A program made the position numbers and the translations under genes. From assembly GCA_030068145.1 (NCBI GenBank), contig JAPJBO010000373.1:143831-207830 (forward strand): a stretch of DNA of 64,000 nucleotides. Direction: 5' to 3'. The stretch comes from Diplonema papillatum. Its lineage: Eukaryota; Euglenozoa; Diplonemea; Diplonemida; Diplonemidae. Shown here in pieces: positions 30,505 to 40,774 of this stretch; the first letter of the stretch is position 1, and each line of letters opens with the position of its first letter. A model generated the notes under the pieces. The model saw only the letters and a list, made by a program, of their open reading frames with translations, was not told where the DNA came from and ran no database searches.

Positions 30505-31622
30505 CAGGGTTTAAGTTAGGGCCGGTTTTCCGGTTTCCAAAACCGGCTTTCGGCTAAACCCGGTTTTGGAAAAAAAAAAAAAAAAAAAGTGGAATTCGCC
30601 CCAGCCCGGAACCGGCTTGTTCACTACTACACTGCACTGCTGCAGTGCACTAGTATTCTGCACTGCACTGCACTACATACCAGGGTGGGGGATTCACAAA
30701 GTCATGGCCAAGCGAACAGCGATCCAGGCGCATCTGGGCAGCTTCGGTTTCTCACGAAGGAAGATCAGGGGGACCGCCTCAGAGGAGCTGGGCGTTGACT
30801 ACGACGTTGAGTATGCAACATGGACAGCTGCTGGGTATCCGTGTAAGGATAGGTTCAGCAACCTGCACGCCCGTAAACCCACTCCCTCCGGGAAACTGCA
30901 AATCGCTTGGCGTATCCGCATACCGCACGCCTCCTCACAATACCACTCGCAATACCTCTCACAACTGCTGGTGCTGAGCGTCTTTTCTCCAAGCTTCGCC
31001 TTGTGAAGGACCGACTCAGCAGCAGGCTGAATGATACGAGCCTTCAGGGGTACATGACCGTATCCACCGAAGGAAGCATCACCGCGGATGGCATTCCAAA
31101 TGACGTTCTTTCCTCGTACGTAGAGACCTTTACTTCTGGGGAAAGAAAGCTTGCATATACGTCTCTCGAAGACCTCAAAGCTGCCCAAGAACACGCCATG
31201 ACCCTGAGAAAGAGTTGTGAAAAGAGCTGGTGGATCTGATGACCAGCGGTATTGCTACACGTAAACAAAGATTCCGAAGCCATCGTCTACCTCCCTGTTT
31301 GGGTCTCTGCTGTTTCCTCCCCTGACTTGCAGTTTACTTGTTGCACCTGTAGGCTTCTCCCGTTCTCTGTTTTGCAACTGAGCGGGCACGCTTGGGCGCA
31401 GCGGCATGGTGTTACCACGTTGCAGCATCGCTGGTGAAATGGCGGGTACATGTGTAGGGCAAGGAGGCGCGGCCGAAGGCCGATGCCGCCGCAGGCCGGA
31501 AACGTGGCCCCGGGGATGCGAATGAGGGCCGGGAACGCGTCCGAACCGCAGTGCAGCGCTGACAGGCAAAAACCGGGAAAACCGGTAATAGAGCTAAAAA
31601 GAAAATCCTAACTTAACCCCTG
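30505..31622 (+). mobile_element. Internally deleted hAT DNA transposon with intact ends and target duplication
   Basis: The left terminus CAGGGTTTAAGTTAGG (30505-30520) is the near-perfect inverse of the right terminus, whose reverse complement reads CAGGGGTTAAGTTAGG (31607-31622). An identical 8-bp GTTCAAAC flanks it at 30497-30504 and 31623-31630. TIRs starting CAGGG with an 8-bp duplication define the hAT superfamily. CCGGTTTTCCGG-type subterminal motifs are present at both ends. At 1118 bp it is too short for a full transposase; only its C-terminal domain remains. Confidence 0.9.
30907..31239 (+). pseudogene. hAT transposase C-terminal dimerisation domain remnant
   Basis: The frame contains IPLTTAGAERLFSKLRLVKD then RLSSRLNDTSLQGYM, matching the hATC domain (iP-s-a-sER-FS-...-R-r-L---l), the dimerisation part of hAT transposases. 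The RNase H-like catalytic core is absent. The frame opens inside the transposon without a proper start, so it is a leftover coding segment of the parent element. Confidence 0.8.
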
Positions 31623-31630
31623 GTTCAAAC

Positions 31631-32311
31631 GCACCCAATAAATGAAAATTGTGCCTGATTCAGATCGACCATACGGAAACGAAAGCACGTCAGCGACTAT
31701 TGCGAAGGGGAAGCCGACCACCCTGCAGGTGTGTGCTGACGGACCCCTGTGCCCCCCCCCCCCCTTCAAACTCAAGAAACATTTTCCCCCCCAGAATGCC
31801 CCCGTGGCGACGAAGTGGATTGGCGACAAAGTGGCTTACAATCAATCCAGTCGTAATCCAGATATATCTATATGAAAATCTAAGACGCGACCATTTTGAG
31901 GTCGCCTCTAGGAAGATGCTGGAGGTGACCCTCAGGTCAGGAGAAAATAGTTATGACGTCGGGAATGGGCTATTTTGAGATCGATCTTCTATCGCCGTCG
32001 TTCTTTGGACTTATGGATGCATCCCGTCAGTCGTCAGATGAAGTGTTGGACTGTCTTACGGTCAGCAGTTGTCACCTCTTCGACAGCGGAGACCAAACGC
32101 CGGTGCAGGTAAGTGGATGAGCGTTATCGCCGGAAACACCAATGAGAAGACTCTAGCTCAATCAACTCCCTGTCTAAAGAAGTCAACTGCCTTCGGGTGG
32201 GCTAGTCTGGCACTTGCTGTCGTCGGGGGGAAAAGAAAGAGGCCGGGACCACACACGGATACGGGACGCCGCCCAATACGGGCTCCGCCGCGAAGGGGGA
32301 AACGACGAACG
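31631..32311. other. 5' flank of the acyl-CoA synthetase gene
   Basis: Includes a C-run at 31750-31764 and TCTGGCACTTGCTGTCGTCG at 32206, a motif shared with 911 and 43936. The synthetase frame is open back to 32069, but the protein before 32312 is Arg/Gly/Pro-rich and unlike the family. Confidence 0.4.
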
Positions 32312-34606
32312 ATGGGCGGCACCGAGTCAACGACGGTGTACGACGAGGCGCCGACGAGGCGCCAGCAGGACCCTGATTATTTTTCGCAGTACGAGAGCGG
32401 CACGCATTACGTGATGGACCGCGACCGGGAGCGTAGCCCCCGCCTGGCGAGGGTGGGGAACGCGTCGGCCGAAGGTTGCCCGCCGATGACGGTCACGGAG
32501 CTGTTTGAACAGGCGGCGGAGCGGAAGTCAGGGCAGTGTGTGCTGCGCGTTGAGCGAACCGAGCGGGGCCACCCGCCGGAGGGTGCGGAAAAGGCTGCTT
32601 GGAAGACGTGGACCTGGGGGGAGTACTTCAAAGAAACCACCATTGTCGCCAAGGCACTCCTGGCTTTGGGCTTGCACGGCCGCGATGCCGTCTGCGTGTA
32701 CGGGTTCAACAGCCCCGAGTGGTTAATGGCGTGCATCGGTGCCATTTGCGCAGGGGGTGTTGTTGTCGGGATTTACCCGACGGACACCGAGGACCAGGTC
32801 CAGTTCAAGGCGGCACACAGCAGGAGCGTCGTTGCTGTCGTGCAGGGGGCCAAGCAGACGAACATGTTTGAAGCGCTCAGCCGTGGCGGGAAGCTCCCGG
32901 CTTTGAAGGCAGTGGTGTACTGGACACCGGACGGGCAAGGAGACCGCACCCGGTCCTTCACGAACGCGGACGGAAACGAGGTTGTCGTGCTTTTCTGGGC
33001 GGATTTGAAGGCGAAGGACACTCCGGACAATGTGTACACCGCGGCGAAGAGACGGCAGGACCCCGGACACGTCTGCGCACTGATTTACACGTCCGGCACC
33101 ACCGGGAGCCCGAAGGCGGCGATGATCTCTCACGACAACCTGCACTTCATGGCCTGGAGCCTCCGCGACTTGGTCGGCGGCGTCGAAGCGTTGGCAGGCG
33201 AACACCGGCTGTTGTCGTACCTGCCGCTATCGCACGTGGCCGGGATGCTGATCGACGTTGTCGTCCCGATCGTCATCGCGGCAAAGGCGGGGGGGCACGC
33301 GGACGTTTACTTCGCACGCCCGACCGACCTGAAAGACGGGGGCCTTGCCCACCGCCTGCGTGCCTGCCGGCCGACTATTTTCTTGGGCGTTCCGCGCGTG
33401 TGGGAGAAGATCGAGCTGCAGATCAGGGCCGCGGCGGCGGAAAACCCGCCGGGACCCGTGAAGCGGTACATCATCGCGAAGGCCAAACGCGACGGCACGG
33501 CGTACGCCAACGCCCGGCAGCTGGGCGGGAGCGGGCAGTCCCCGGGTTGCTACACCTTTCCGACGAACAAAAGCGTGTACGGAAAGCTGGCGGCCCGCCT
33601 GGGGCTCGATGCCTGCGTGATGGCGATCACGGGCGCCGCGCCGATCCGAACCGAGACCCTCGCCTTTTTTGCGCAGTTCGGCGTGCACATCAACGACTGG
33701 TACGGGATGTCTGAATGTACCGGAGCCACCATCGCCTCGAGCAACGCCGCTCACCTCTGGGGATCCTGCGGATATGCCCTGGAGGGCATGGAGGTCGCTG
33801 TCATGCGGGAGACACACCACGGGTCTGGTCGATACGAAAGGGTAAAGGAGTGCCCCCCTGGCATGCTGCTCGATCCCAACATGCCGGAGAAGTATCAAGG
33901 GGAGCTTTGCTTCCGCGGGCGGCATATCATGATGGGGTATTTGGCAAACGACGACCTCGGTGCGGCGCACGTGCAGGAGGTAAAGAAAAAGAACGAGGAA
34001 TCCATTGACGAATGGGGGTGGCTGCACTCCGGCGACAAAGGCGCTCAAGACACGCGTGGAATGCTCAGGGTGACGGGGAGGTACAAGGAGATGATAATCA
34101 CCGCTGGGGGGGAAAATGTAGCCCCATTGCCCATTGAAGCCTCCATTGTGCAACGCTTCCGTGGGGGTGTTGGACTGAGCAACGTGATTATGATCGGCGA
34201 CAAGCGGAAGTTCAACGTTTGCCTGATCACGCTGGAGAACGAAGGTGCAAATGGAGAATCTCCAGGCTCGGATCGCCTTGGCTCCGGGGCCATTGGGGTC
34301 TCCCCCTCCGCCACTACCGTCCAGCAAGCCTTCGATGACGAAGCGTGGATCAGCGAGATCACGAGAGCGATCACGGCCACCAACGCAGACGGTACCGTTG
34401 CGCCGTCGAACGCGGCCAAGGTGCAGAAATTCAGCATTTTGCCGGTGAATTTCTCGGTGAGCGGCGGCGAGCTCACCCCGACCCTAAAGCTACGAAGGTC
34501 GTTTGTTGAAAGAAAGTACACCGCCCTCCTCGATCGGATGTACTCGGACCAGTGCAGTAAAGACATATATATCAGGTACGACGAGAACTTTCCCGCATCG
34601 CCATGA
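32312..34606 (+). CDS. Long-chain acyl-CoA synthetase (bubblegum-type, AMP-binding)
   Basis: It activates long-chain fatty acids to acyl-CoA through an acyl-AMP intermediate. Motifs in order: YGFNSPEWLMACIGAICAGG near the N terminus; the P-loop YTSGTTGSPKAAMISHDN (33087-33140); YGMSECTGATIAS, the adenine-binding motif; GWLHSGDKG; and GRYKEMIITAGGENVAPLPI, the hinge and C-terminal lid, as in ACSBG proteins. From the ATG at 32312 (GAACGATGGGC) it has 764 residues, normal for ACSBG. The frame is open upstream to 32069, but those 81 codons are low-complexity, so the later ATG is preferred. There is no intron. No signal peptide is seen; it probably acts at ER or lipid-droplet membranes. The stop is TGA at 34604-34606. 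It is the best-preserved host gene in the window. Confidence 0.92.
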   Translation: MGGTESTTVYDEAPTRRQQDPDYFSQYESGTHYVMDRDRERSPRLARVGNASAEGCPPMTVTELFEQAAERKSGQCVLRVERTERGHPPEGAEKAAWKTWTWGEYFKETTIVAKALLALGLHGRDAVCVYGFNSPEWLMACIGAICAGGVVVGIYPTDTEDQVQFKAAHSRSVVAVVQGAKQTNMFEALSRGGKLPALKAVVYWTPDGQGDRTRSFTNADGNEVVVLFWADLKAKDTPDNVYTAAKRRQDPGHVCALIYTSGTTGSPKAAMISHDNLHFMAWSLRDLVGGVEALAGEHRLLSYLPLSHVAGMLIDVVVPIVIAAKAGGHADVYFARPTDLKDGGLAHRLRACRPTIFLGVPRVWEKIELQIRAAAAENPPGPVKRYIIAKAKRDGTAYANARQLGGSGQSPGCYTFPTNKSVYGKLAARLGLDACVMAITGAAPIRTETLAFFAQFGVHINDWYGMSECTGATIASSNAAHLWGSCGYALEGMEVAVMRETHHGSGRYERVKECPPGMLLDPNMPEKYQGELCFRGRHIMMGYLANDDLGAAHVQEVKKKNEESIDEWGWLHSGDKGAQDTRGMLRVTGRYKEMIITAGGENVAPLPIEASIVQRFRGGVGLSNVIMIGDKRKFNVCLITLENEGANGESPGSDRLGSGAIGVSPSATTVQQAFDDEAWISEITRAITATNADGTVAPSNAAKVQKFSILPVNFSVSGGELTPTLKLRRSFVERKYTALLDRMYSDQCSKDIYIRYDENFPASP

Positions 34607-35191
34607 CAGCGCTGGTCTGAGCAACGTCATGATAAACATGAGCAAGTGTGTTTTTTTGGCGAAGCGGTATCCCCAGTTTGCTTCTCCAGTGCGCAAACGA
34701 GTCTTGCTGGATTTTGTCATGGCACAAGCTCTGAACTGTTGTTGGGGGCCAAAAGCAGACGACGAGCCTTTGCGAGATGAAATTGCCCGCCTGACAAAGT
34801 TCGTGACACGACACCATTGCCCACTGCCTTCCAGAGCTGCCTCGACGAAAGGGCGTGCGTTCGAGAAATGGTCCAGTACGCCCTTATCAGTCCCTTATTT
34901 GTCTCCCTTTCTCTCTCTCAATCGCTTTGGAAGTCTTAGTATTTTAGTACTGGGTGTCTGTGGTGTTATCCATACGCTCATCACAATACCCAAGTCCCGT
35001 GAACGTAGACGTCTTTGTTGTCCGTCAGCCCTGTTGAGCCTGACAACATACTCTCCTGCGCTCTCAGTAAAAAACGAACAATTTCTCCCGAGAAGAAGAC
35101 TTGCGGCTAGCGTCAATCATGAGGTCCTTCCCTCCTCCCGTTGCCTGACGGCCTGAAATATTACATAATCCCGGGGGGGGGATGGTACTTT
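34607..35191. other. 3' flank of the synthetase gene, no gene
   Basis: The ORF at 34503-35156 overlaps the end of the synthetase in another frame and has no family resemblance. Confidence 0.4.
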
Positions 35192-35336
35192 CACGACCCA
35201 CTTGTTATCGTGTTATACAAATTGCCATATGTGACAAGTTGGAACATTTGCATATGGAAACAGTTCAAAGTATGCGATCGCACGTTGTGTCATGTGTCAG
35301 ATTACACAACATGTGAAATCATGTAAGTGGGTCGTG
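35192..35336. mobile_element. Candidate 145-bp MITE
   Basis: The perfect 12-bp inverted repeats CACGACCCACTT (35192-35203) and AAGTGGGTCGTG (35325-35336) bound an AT-rich core with two further inverted motifs (CCATATG / CATATGG; ACAAC-ATGTG). No clear target duplication was found. Confidence 0.45.
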
Positions 35337-36154
35337 TAGTTCTCTCCACACAAACGTCGCAACGCAATCAGTCAGCCGGTACCCGACGAAGCTCGCGTTT
35401 GCAACCAGGGCTTCATGTACAAATAGCCAATTTGGGCTGATTCTGAAGCGAAAGACTGTGAATATCCTCCGCGTCCCATGCACTTCGGGGACATGGTCGA
35501 GTGCTACAAGCACACTTACCATCTTTGGTGGTTCGCATCAGCTTGGTGGATAGCATTGATTATGAATATCGACGAGCCATTGCTGTCAGTAGTTCGAGCT
35601 CTATCTACGGCCTTCGGTGATCGTTCACGTATGGCTGCTGACTTTTGAAACGTGCTTAGCTTCCCAATTACGTGTTTCTTCGCAACCAACAGCTTCTCTC
35701 AAAGCTGACAGACCGCCGGCCCATCCTTTCACTACCAGAAGTCCTAGATGAAAGAATCATCGAGAACGTTGGCTTTGAGCGTGGATTGTAATGGTTCGCT
35801 TTGTTCCGCTTATCTTTTGTCTAGTGTCATCAGAACGGCAGGAATCGCAGTGAACTGACAGTACAAGTCCAGCAACAGTCGGCGGGAGTATGGTGAACAC
35901 CAGCAGAAGTTGGGAGGTAGTTGTGATTACCCACCGTGCATGTCTGCAGGGTCTCGGACTAATAGTAGTCTACGCACATGCCAGGAGTCAGGCAGTTGGG
36001 CAGGTAGTGCAGGCTGCAGCACAACCCCCGGGAATTGGGTTGATAGTTGTGGTGAAGGTGCCAGCCAGGGAGTTGGACCGGTTGTTGTGATGGTCCAGGG
36101 AGTTCTGACAGCAGAGGATCCAGCAGCCCAAAAGTACATTTGCACCGGCGCCCA
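35337..36154. other. No recognisable gene
   Basis: Short ORFs only, with no repeat or domain recognised. Confidence 0.35.
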
Positions 36155-37004
36155 GAGAGACTAGAGGCAGCAGTTAAAGTTCGGGAAACAGTTAATGTCG
36201 GACGAACTTAAGTTCGGGAGAAGCAAAGCAAAATTCGGGCGAAAGCAAAGTTCGGGCGATGCTAAGTTCTGGTGAAGCAAAGTTCGGAGAGGCACAGCTC
36301 GAGCAAAGCTAAGTTCTGGGGAGGCTAAGTTCTGGTGATGCAAAGTTCAAAAGCAAAGTTCGGAGAGAAGCAAAGTTCGGGCGTGGTAGACGGGGTGACC
36401 AAAAACCGCGAGATCTTTTGGTCACCCCGGTCTCCCAGGAGATTCTAGTGTGGGTGTACTCATTTGCATGCAAACGACTCCCCACTAACGCAACAAGAAT
36501 CCCGTCGGGATGGAAACGCAAGCAGGCCCGATGGAAACACGAAGTCAAGCAGGAAAAACGAGCAGCGCAGAATGAGCGCAAAACGGGCACCAAGAGCAGA
36601 TAAGGACGTTGGGCCGTGCCAAGTCGAAGAAGGAGTCCAAAAGCGAAGCAACAACACCAACACGGAGACGCAAACCGAAGGCAGCCAAGCAGACCTCCCA
36701 GGGCAGGGGGAACCTGCGGCGGTGAAGTAACGAAGTTCATCCGAGTCCGATGAAACCCCTTGTCAATACCACCCAACGACTGCGACGCGCGTGCGAAAAA
36801 GACCGGCGCCCAGCGTCTGTCAAGATTTTAAAGGTGAGATGAGAGGCATCGGCTCACTCTGTCAAAGGACCGTACCACTAACGCAACAAGAAGACGAGGT
36901 TTGAGAAACTCTGCAAAAAACGCAAAATTCGGGCACAGTCGACCAACAAAAGAGAAACAGAAAACATCCCAAGGCGATCCTTTGCGAAAAAGACCGGCGC
37001 CCAG
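36155..37004 (+). mobile_element. LINE-derived non-autonomous element, longer form
   Basis: Order: GAGGCAGCAGTTAAAGTTCG head and AGTTCGGGCGAAGC minisatellite (36165-36385); palindrome block CATTTGCATGCAAACG (36461-36476) with CCCCACTAACGCAACAAG; then the last part of ORF2 in plus orientation, ending EPAAVK as in LINE-alpha (stop near 36730); then the LINE 3' UTR (CATCGGCTCACTCTGTCAAA onward) to about 36930. ORF1 and nearly all of ORF2 are missing. A repeat of TGCGAAAAAGACCGGCGCCC at 36792 and 36982 lies near its 3' end. Confidence 0.75.
36500..36730 (+). pseudogene. LINE-alpha-like ORF2 C-terminal fragment
   Basis: A short frame ending ADLPGQGEPAAVK, against RTSQGRGEPAAVK at the end of the intact LINE-alpha ORF2. 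It encodes only the basic tail. Confidence 0.7.
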
Positions 37005-37345
37005 TGATAGAGGCAGCAGTTAAAGTTCGGGGAACAGTAAAGTTGGGCGCTAAGTTCTGGTGAAGCAAAGTTCGGGCGAAGCTACGTTCTGGTAGACTGA
37101 CTCAAGTTACCCACGGTGACCAAAAACCCGCGAGATATTGTCACGTAGCGAAAAGCTGGCATAGTGTGGTACTCATTTGCTTGCAAATGACTCCCCACTA
37201 ACGCAACAAGACGACGAGATATTGAGAAACTCTGCAAAAAACGCAAGTTTCGGGCACATTGGACCCGAAAACCCTCTAAGAACTTGCACTCAAAGTGGGG
37301 TTGGCTCGACAGAGCTATTAGCATACCTCTAGTCTCGGAAAACTG
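37005..37345 (+). mobile_element. SINE-like short LINE derivative (5' leader joined to 3' end)
   Basis: 341 bp: head GAGGCAGCAGTTAAAGTTCG; short minisatellite; TAGACTGACTCAAGTTACCC; palindrome block with CATTTGCTTGCAAATG (37174-37189); CCCCACTAACGCAACAAG; GAGATATTGAGAAACTCTGC; and the LINE-alpha-type terminus GGGGTTGGCTCGACAGAGCT to CTAGTCTCGGA. The motif CCACTAACGCAACAAGA exists in both the LINE leader and the 3' UTR, so the coding part may have been lost by recombination between them. Confidence 0.75.
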
Positions 37346-37479
37346 AGAAGACTTTTGATTCCCGATGTGAGCGCGTGCGCCCATCGCCTCCTTGAAGACA
37401 GAATGCCTCAAATACTAAAGCATGTTGAAATACCCTGCAGAGTTTCTCCCTCCCTCCGCCCGAGCCCACCTCCCTCCGA

Positions 37480-37887
37480 ATGCCGACGGTTCGATGTTTC
37501 CCGGCGCGTGTCGTCGCCGTCGCAGCATTGGTTATGTTGTCCGGGTGGATGTTGATGGCAGTGCACACAAACGAAGCACGCGGGCCGTCACTTCTCAGTT
37601 TCGTGACGCGACCGGTCAGCTCTTGGGATCAGCGCAGCACCGGTGCTCATTCTGGGGTGGCCTTTTTCGGTACGAGAAGAGTCATCCACCAGTCGTCAGT
37701 GGTTGCCTTCGAAGAGCGCCAAAGCGAGTCCCGTGACGAGTTGAACACCGAGCACCACAACGAGCGCCACAGCGAACCGCGCGAGGATCCCCACTTAAAG
37801 CGTCACAACAAGGCCCGCAATGATAGCCTTAAGCTCCCCAGCGAAGACCACGCCGCGGCTTCCCGCAGCGAGCGCCGCAGCAACTAA
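37480..37887 (+). CDS. Hypothetical type II membrane protein or first exon
   Basis: 135 codons from ATG. A short basic N terminus (MPTVRCFPAR) is followed by a hydrophobic segment (VVAVAALVMLSGWMLMAVH), then a hydrophilic His/Glu/Arg/Asn-rich stretch (EHHNERHSEPREDPHLKRHN). This resembles the anchor-plus-stem start of a Golgi enzyme, but no catalytic domain follows within 1 kb, and overlapping frames are also open. No family is recognised. Confidence 0.3.
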   Translation: MPTVRCFPARVVAVAALVMLSGWMLMAVHTNEARGPSLLSFVTRPVSSWDQRSTGAHSGVAFFGTRRVIHQSSVVAFEERQSESRDELNTEHHNERHSEPREDPHLKRHNKARNDSLKLPSEDHAAASRSERRSN

Positions 37888-38834
37888 GACTAGTACTAGT
37901 AGGCCGCCTCTTTCGAGGGCGCGACTGAGCACTAAACCCACAAACTGAGCGTGAGGGCCCGTACCCCGCTGCTTGTTGCGGACAGAGTAGAGAGATTTTG
38001 CAAAACAAAGAGGAGGGTCTACTGACCTGCTCAGGGTATTCTCGAAGGACGGCCATTTGATATGAACTCGTTAGCGGACACGTCAGCACTAAACTGGTGT
38101 CTACTGTGCCTCCGGGGTAAAGTTACATCGCAAACGGCTGATGGTTGTTGTTGTAAACAGATGTGTCGTGGACGTACATTTATGTCGAAGCTGTCCAAGA
38201 TTATTTCTCAAACGAGTCCCAAATTAGCAATTTCGGGGTCGTATACATGCGAGTTTGACCCATGGTTTCCCCATACGTCTTCCTCATCCCTCTTTCTTCG
38301 TCAATAGGTTCGTGAGATGATTTGGATCGTCTCACAGACAAGATGGCTTCCGCAAAACATACTAACTCTGTGTGTTGCTCCGAAGCAGGGTTGGTGTTTT
38401 GTTTTTGGTTTAGTTCAGAGTTGCAAAAAGCCGGCGGAGGAAAAGGGCTAACATTCGAATTGCTGTTCTGAGTTTGCACTTCCAATGGTCGTCTCCGCGT
38501 CTTTTCGGCTCTGCAGCTCAAAGCGCCTCAAGGTGGCCGGTTTGCCTGCCGGGCACTGGCAAAGTTCTGCCAACGACATTTACTTTGTTACGGTATAAGT
38601 TTAGTAGCAACCCTGCTTCGGAAATAACATACCTTACAAACACATACGGCATGGCTGTGAGCGCGTTCCGCCGGTGCAGTCTTTTCAGGATAGGACGCTT
38701 CGCGCGTGTGAAGAGCGGTAGAAGAAACACGGTTCCCTTGACCACTTGAGGTGAACATCACTTGGAGACTGTGTTAGGACACGCGACCGGAACAGTGCAC
38801 CTCCTCCTCGGCGGCAAATTATTTTTTTGAATAT
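37888..38834. other. No recognisable gene
   Basis: Only short ORFs without domain resemblance. Confidence 0.35.
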
Positions 38835-39043
38835 GCACCAGCTTTGTAAGTAATACTCAAAGAATCGCCGCCAGTTTCAAACTCGCAAAGGAGTGGAATG
38901 TGCTGTTGCCCACATGAAACCCAGGTATGTCTGGGTTTAGTGCCGGGCGTCACCAACAAGGCCCAGTAATGGCAATTGAAATTAGTAGTTGTATTGTCCC
39001 TCGCCTCCGTCGAAATTGGCACCGGACGGCCCCTCCGAGTTTT
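38835..39043 (+). repeat. About 210-bp dispersed repeat, divergent copy
   Basis: GCACCAGCTTTG, GGAATGTGCTGTTGCCCACA, GGTATGTCTGGGTTTAGTGC and CCTCCGTCGAAATTGGCACC parallel the copy at 28669-28879 with many substitutions. Confidence 0.75.
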
Positions 39044-39612
39044 TCCTGACCACTCGCACCATGAAACGTTTTTGAGATTTGGTGGGGGCAGTTGGGTGGA
39101 GCGTTCCACAGCCATAGTACTAATTATTCATGCAATACAATACTCCGCCGTCGATCTGACTGTAATCGGGTTTGAGGCTCTTCGCTCTTTCTGAGTCAAA
39201 AGTTTACATTGACCAGACTGACCAAAAAAGGTTGGACCGACTCCTAAAGTCGAATATGGTCAGAGCAGGTAAACCCCGACTTTCCTCTCTGATTTTCTCG
39301 TACAACCTTCTACTTAGGAACTCACGAAACCTCGACCACGGCTGTCTGAGACAGACAGGAGTCGGAGGAAAGTCGGTCCGAGCCCAGACTAAGTCCGTCT
39401 GACTGCAAGGTATTTCAATCATTTCAGCACTCTAACTCGTCTCTCATTCCCCTAAACATTCTTTTTGCCACCTGTTTTGTTTCACGAAACGATGCGCCAG
39501 GTATTGAAGAGTCCGTAAATCTTGCTTAGGTTGCCCAGAGCCAGATACGGATGCTGATTTCTTGCGCGTTTTCTTTCACCCCATGTTCCTGAAAAACGTA
39601 TTCTTTGTATAA
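39044..39612. other. No recognisable gene
   Basis: Contains CTGTCTGAGACAGACAG near 39343, a small inverted repeat, and short ORFs. Confidence 0.35.
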
Positions 39613-39826
39613 GCACCTGCTTTGTAGGAAATGCTTGAGGAGACTGCCAGTTGCGAAGGATCAAGGAGGTAAATGTGCTGTAGCCCACACAAAACACAGG
39701 TAAATCTGGGTTTAGTGGCGTAAGCGTTCAAAAAAAGGAAAAAGAAAAGACCCACTTTGTAGTTGTATTGTTTTCTCCCCCTCTAGCCTCCTTCGAAAAT
39801 GAGCACAAGGCAGTCCCTCGAGTATT
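39613..39826 (+). repeat. About 210-bp dispersed repeat, copy 3
   Basis: Closely matches 28669-28879: GCACCTGCTTTGTAGGAAAT, GGAGGTAAATGTGCTGTAGC, and the end AATGAGCACAAGGCAGTCCC. TTTGTATAA stands directly upstream, as in the 59279 copy. Confidence 0.85.
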
Positions 39827-40767
39827 TTTAGCCACATGCATTGTGTGAAACCAAACCGCCCAAGTAGGACTCAGGTAGGATCCAGGGTAGTGCGGTCAAC
39901 ATAAGCTCTACTCTCGGTTTCTTGAGAGAATAATTCTGTTCTCACACAAGAAAAACACTGCCATGAAAGCAGGTGCGCATCTAGCGATACCTCGAACGAA
40001 GAAGCAAAAGAAACTGCATAACGAGTCGCCTTGAAAGTGCTGAAAAGGCGCTTCGTTTAGTTTGTGCCGGTTGATCGTTTTCCCACTTTTCTTTGCCGTG
40101 TCGTTTTCTGGTAAGGAATTCTGATCAACCACTAAAACACGCTGCCTACGTCTTTTCAAAAAGCACAATACATTGAAGGGCAACCCGCAAGATGTGTAGT
40201 ACTAAAATCATGGTAAAAAAACGATGGCGAAGTGTAGAAACGCACATCGAGTGCGTGGAGTGGAAGGTTGCGCGTACAGATAAACGATATGTGAGAAAGG
40301 TATGTGCAAGCGACCGTTAGTTCATACCCACTAGGCATTCAGGGAATCTCATGCTACCGACAAACGAAGCTTCTCTCCAAAGGAAGCAGGCCACCCCGTT
40401 GTTTTTTCCGTACGTGGTCTGGTTCCTCGTGCTGCTGCAGCGGTACCTGATCGGCATCAATGACATCAATCAAGAAGTTTCACTCTGAACAAGTAAATGC
40501 GGCGTACAAGTTGTTTGGCATGCCGCCAGAGCAACCTTTGCACCAGTTTCTGACGACTCACGCACTTTTCCCGCCTTGCAGCGTCTCGCCCTTTTCTCCA
40601 CGATCCGAAGAACAATGAGTCTAATTGAATTCTCTGTCTTTTTTGTTGAATAGGCTGCTTGCGTAATCGAGGTGGCCATTCGAGGGTGTGTTGAAACCCC
40701 GCGTGCCCCCCCGCGACCCTTGTCATTGAAGGTATCAAGTGATTTCACGTGTTGACACGTGACAGTA
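39827..40767. other. No recognisable gene
   Basis: Short ORFs. CAGGGTAGTGCGGTCAAC near 39882 is shared with 4610. Confidence 0.35.
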
Positions 40768-40774
40768 CATATGG

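Noticed and set aside
32723-34327. Minus-strand ORFs opposite the acyl-CoA synthetase
   Set aside because: Antisense shadows of a well-supported gene.
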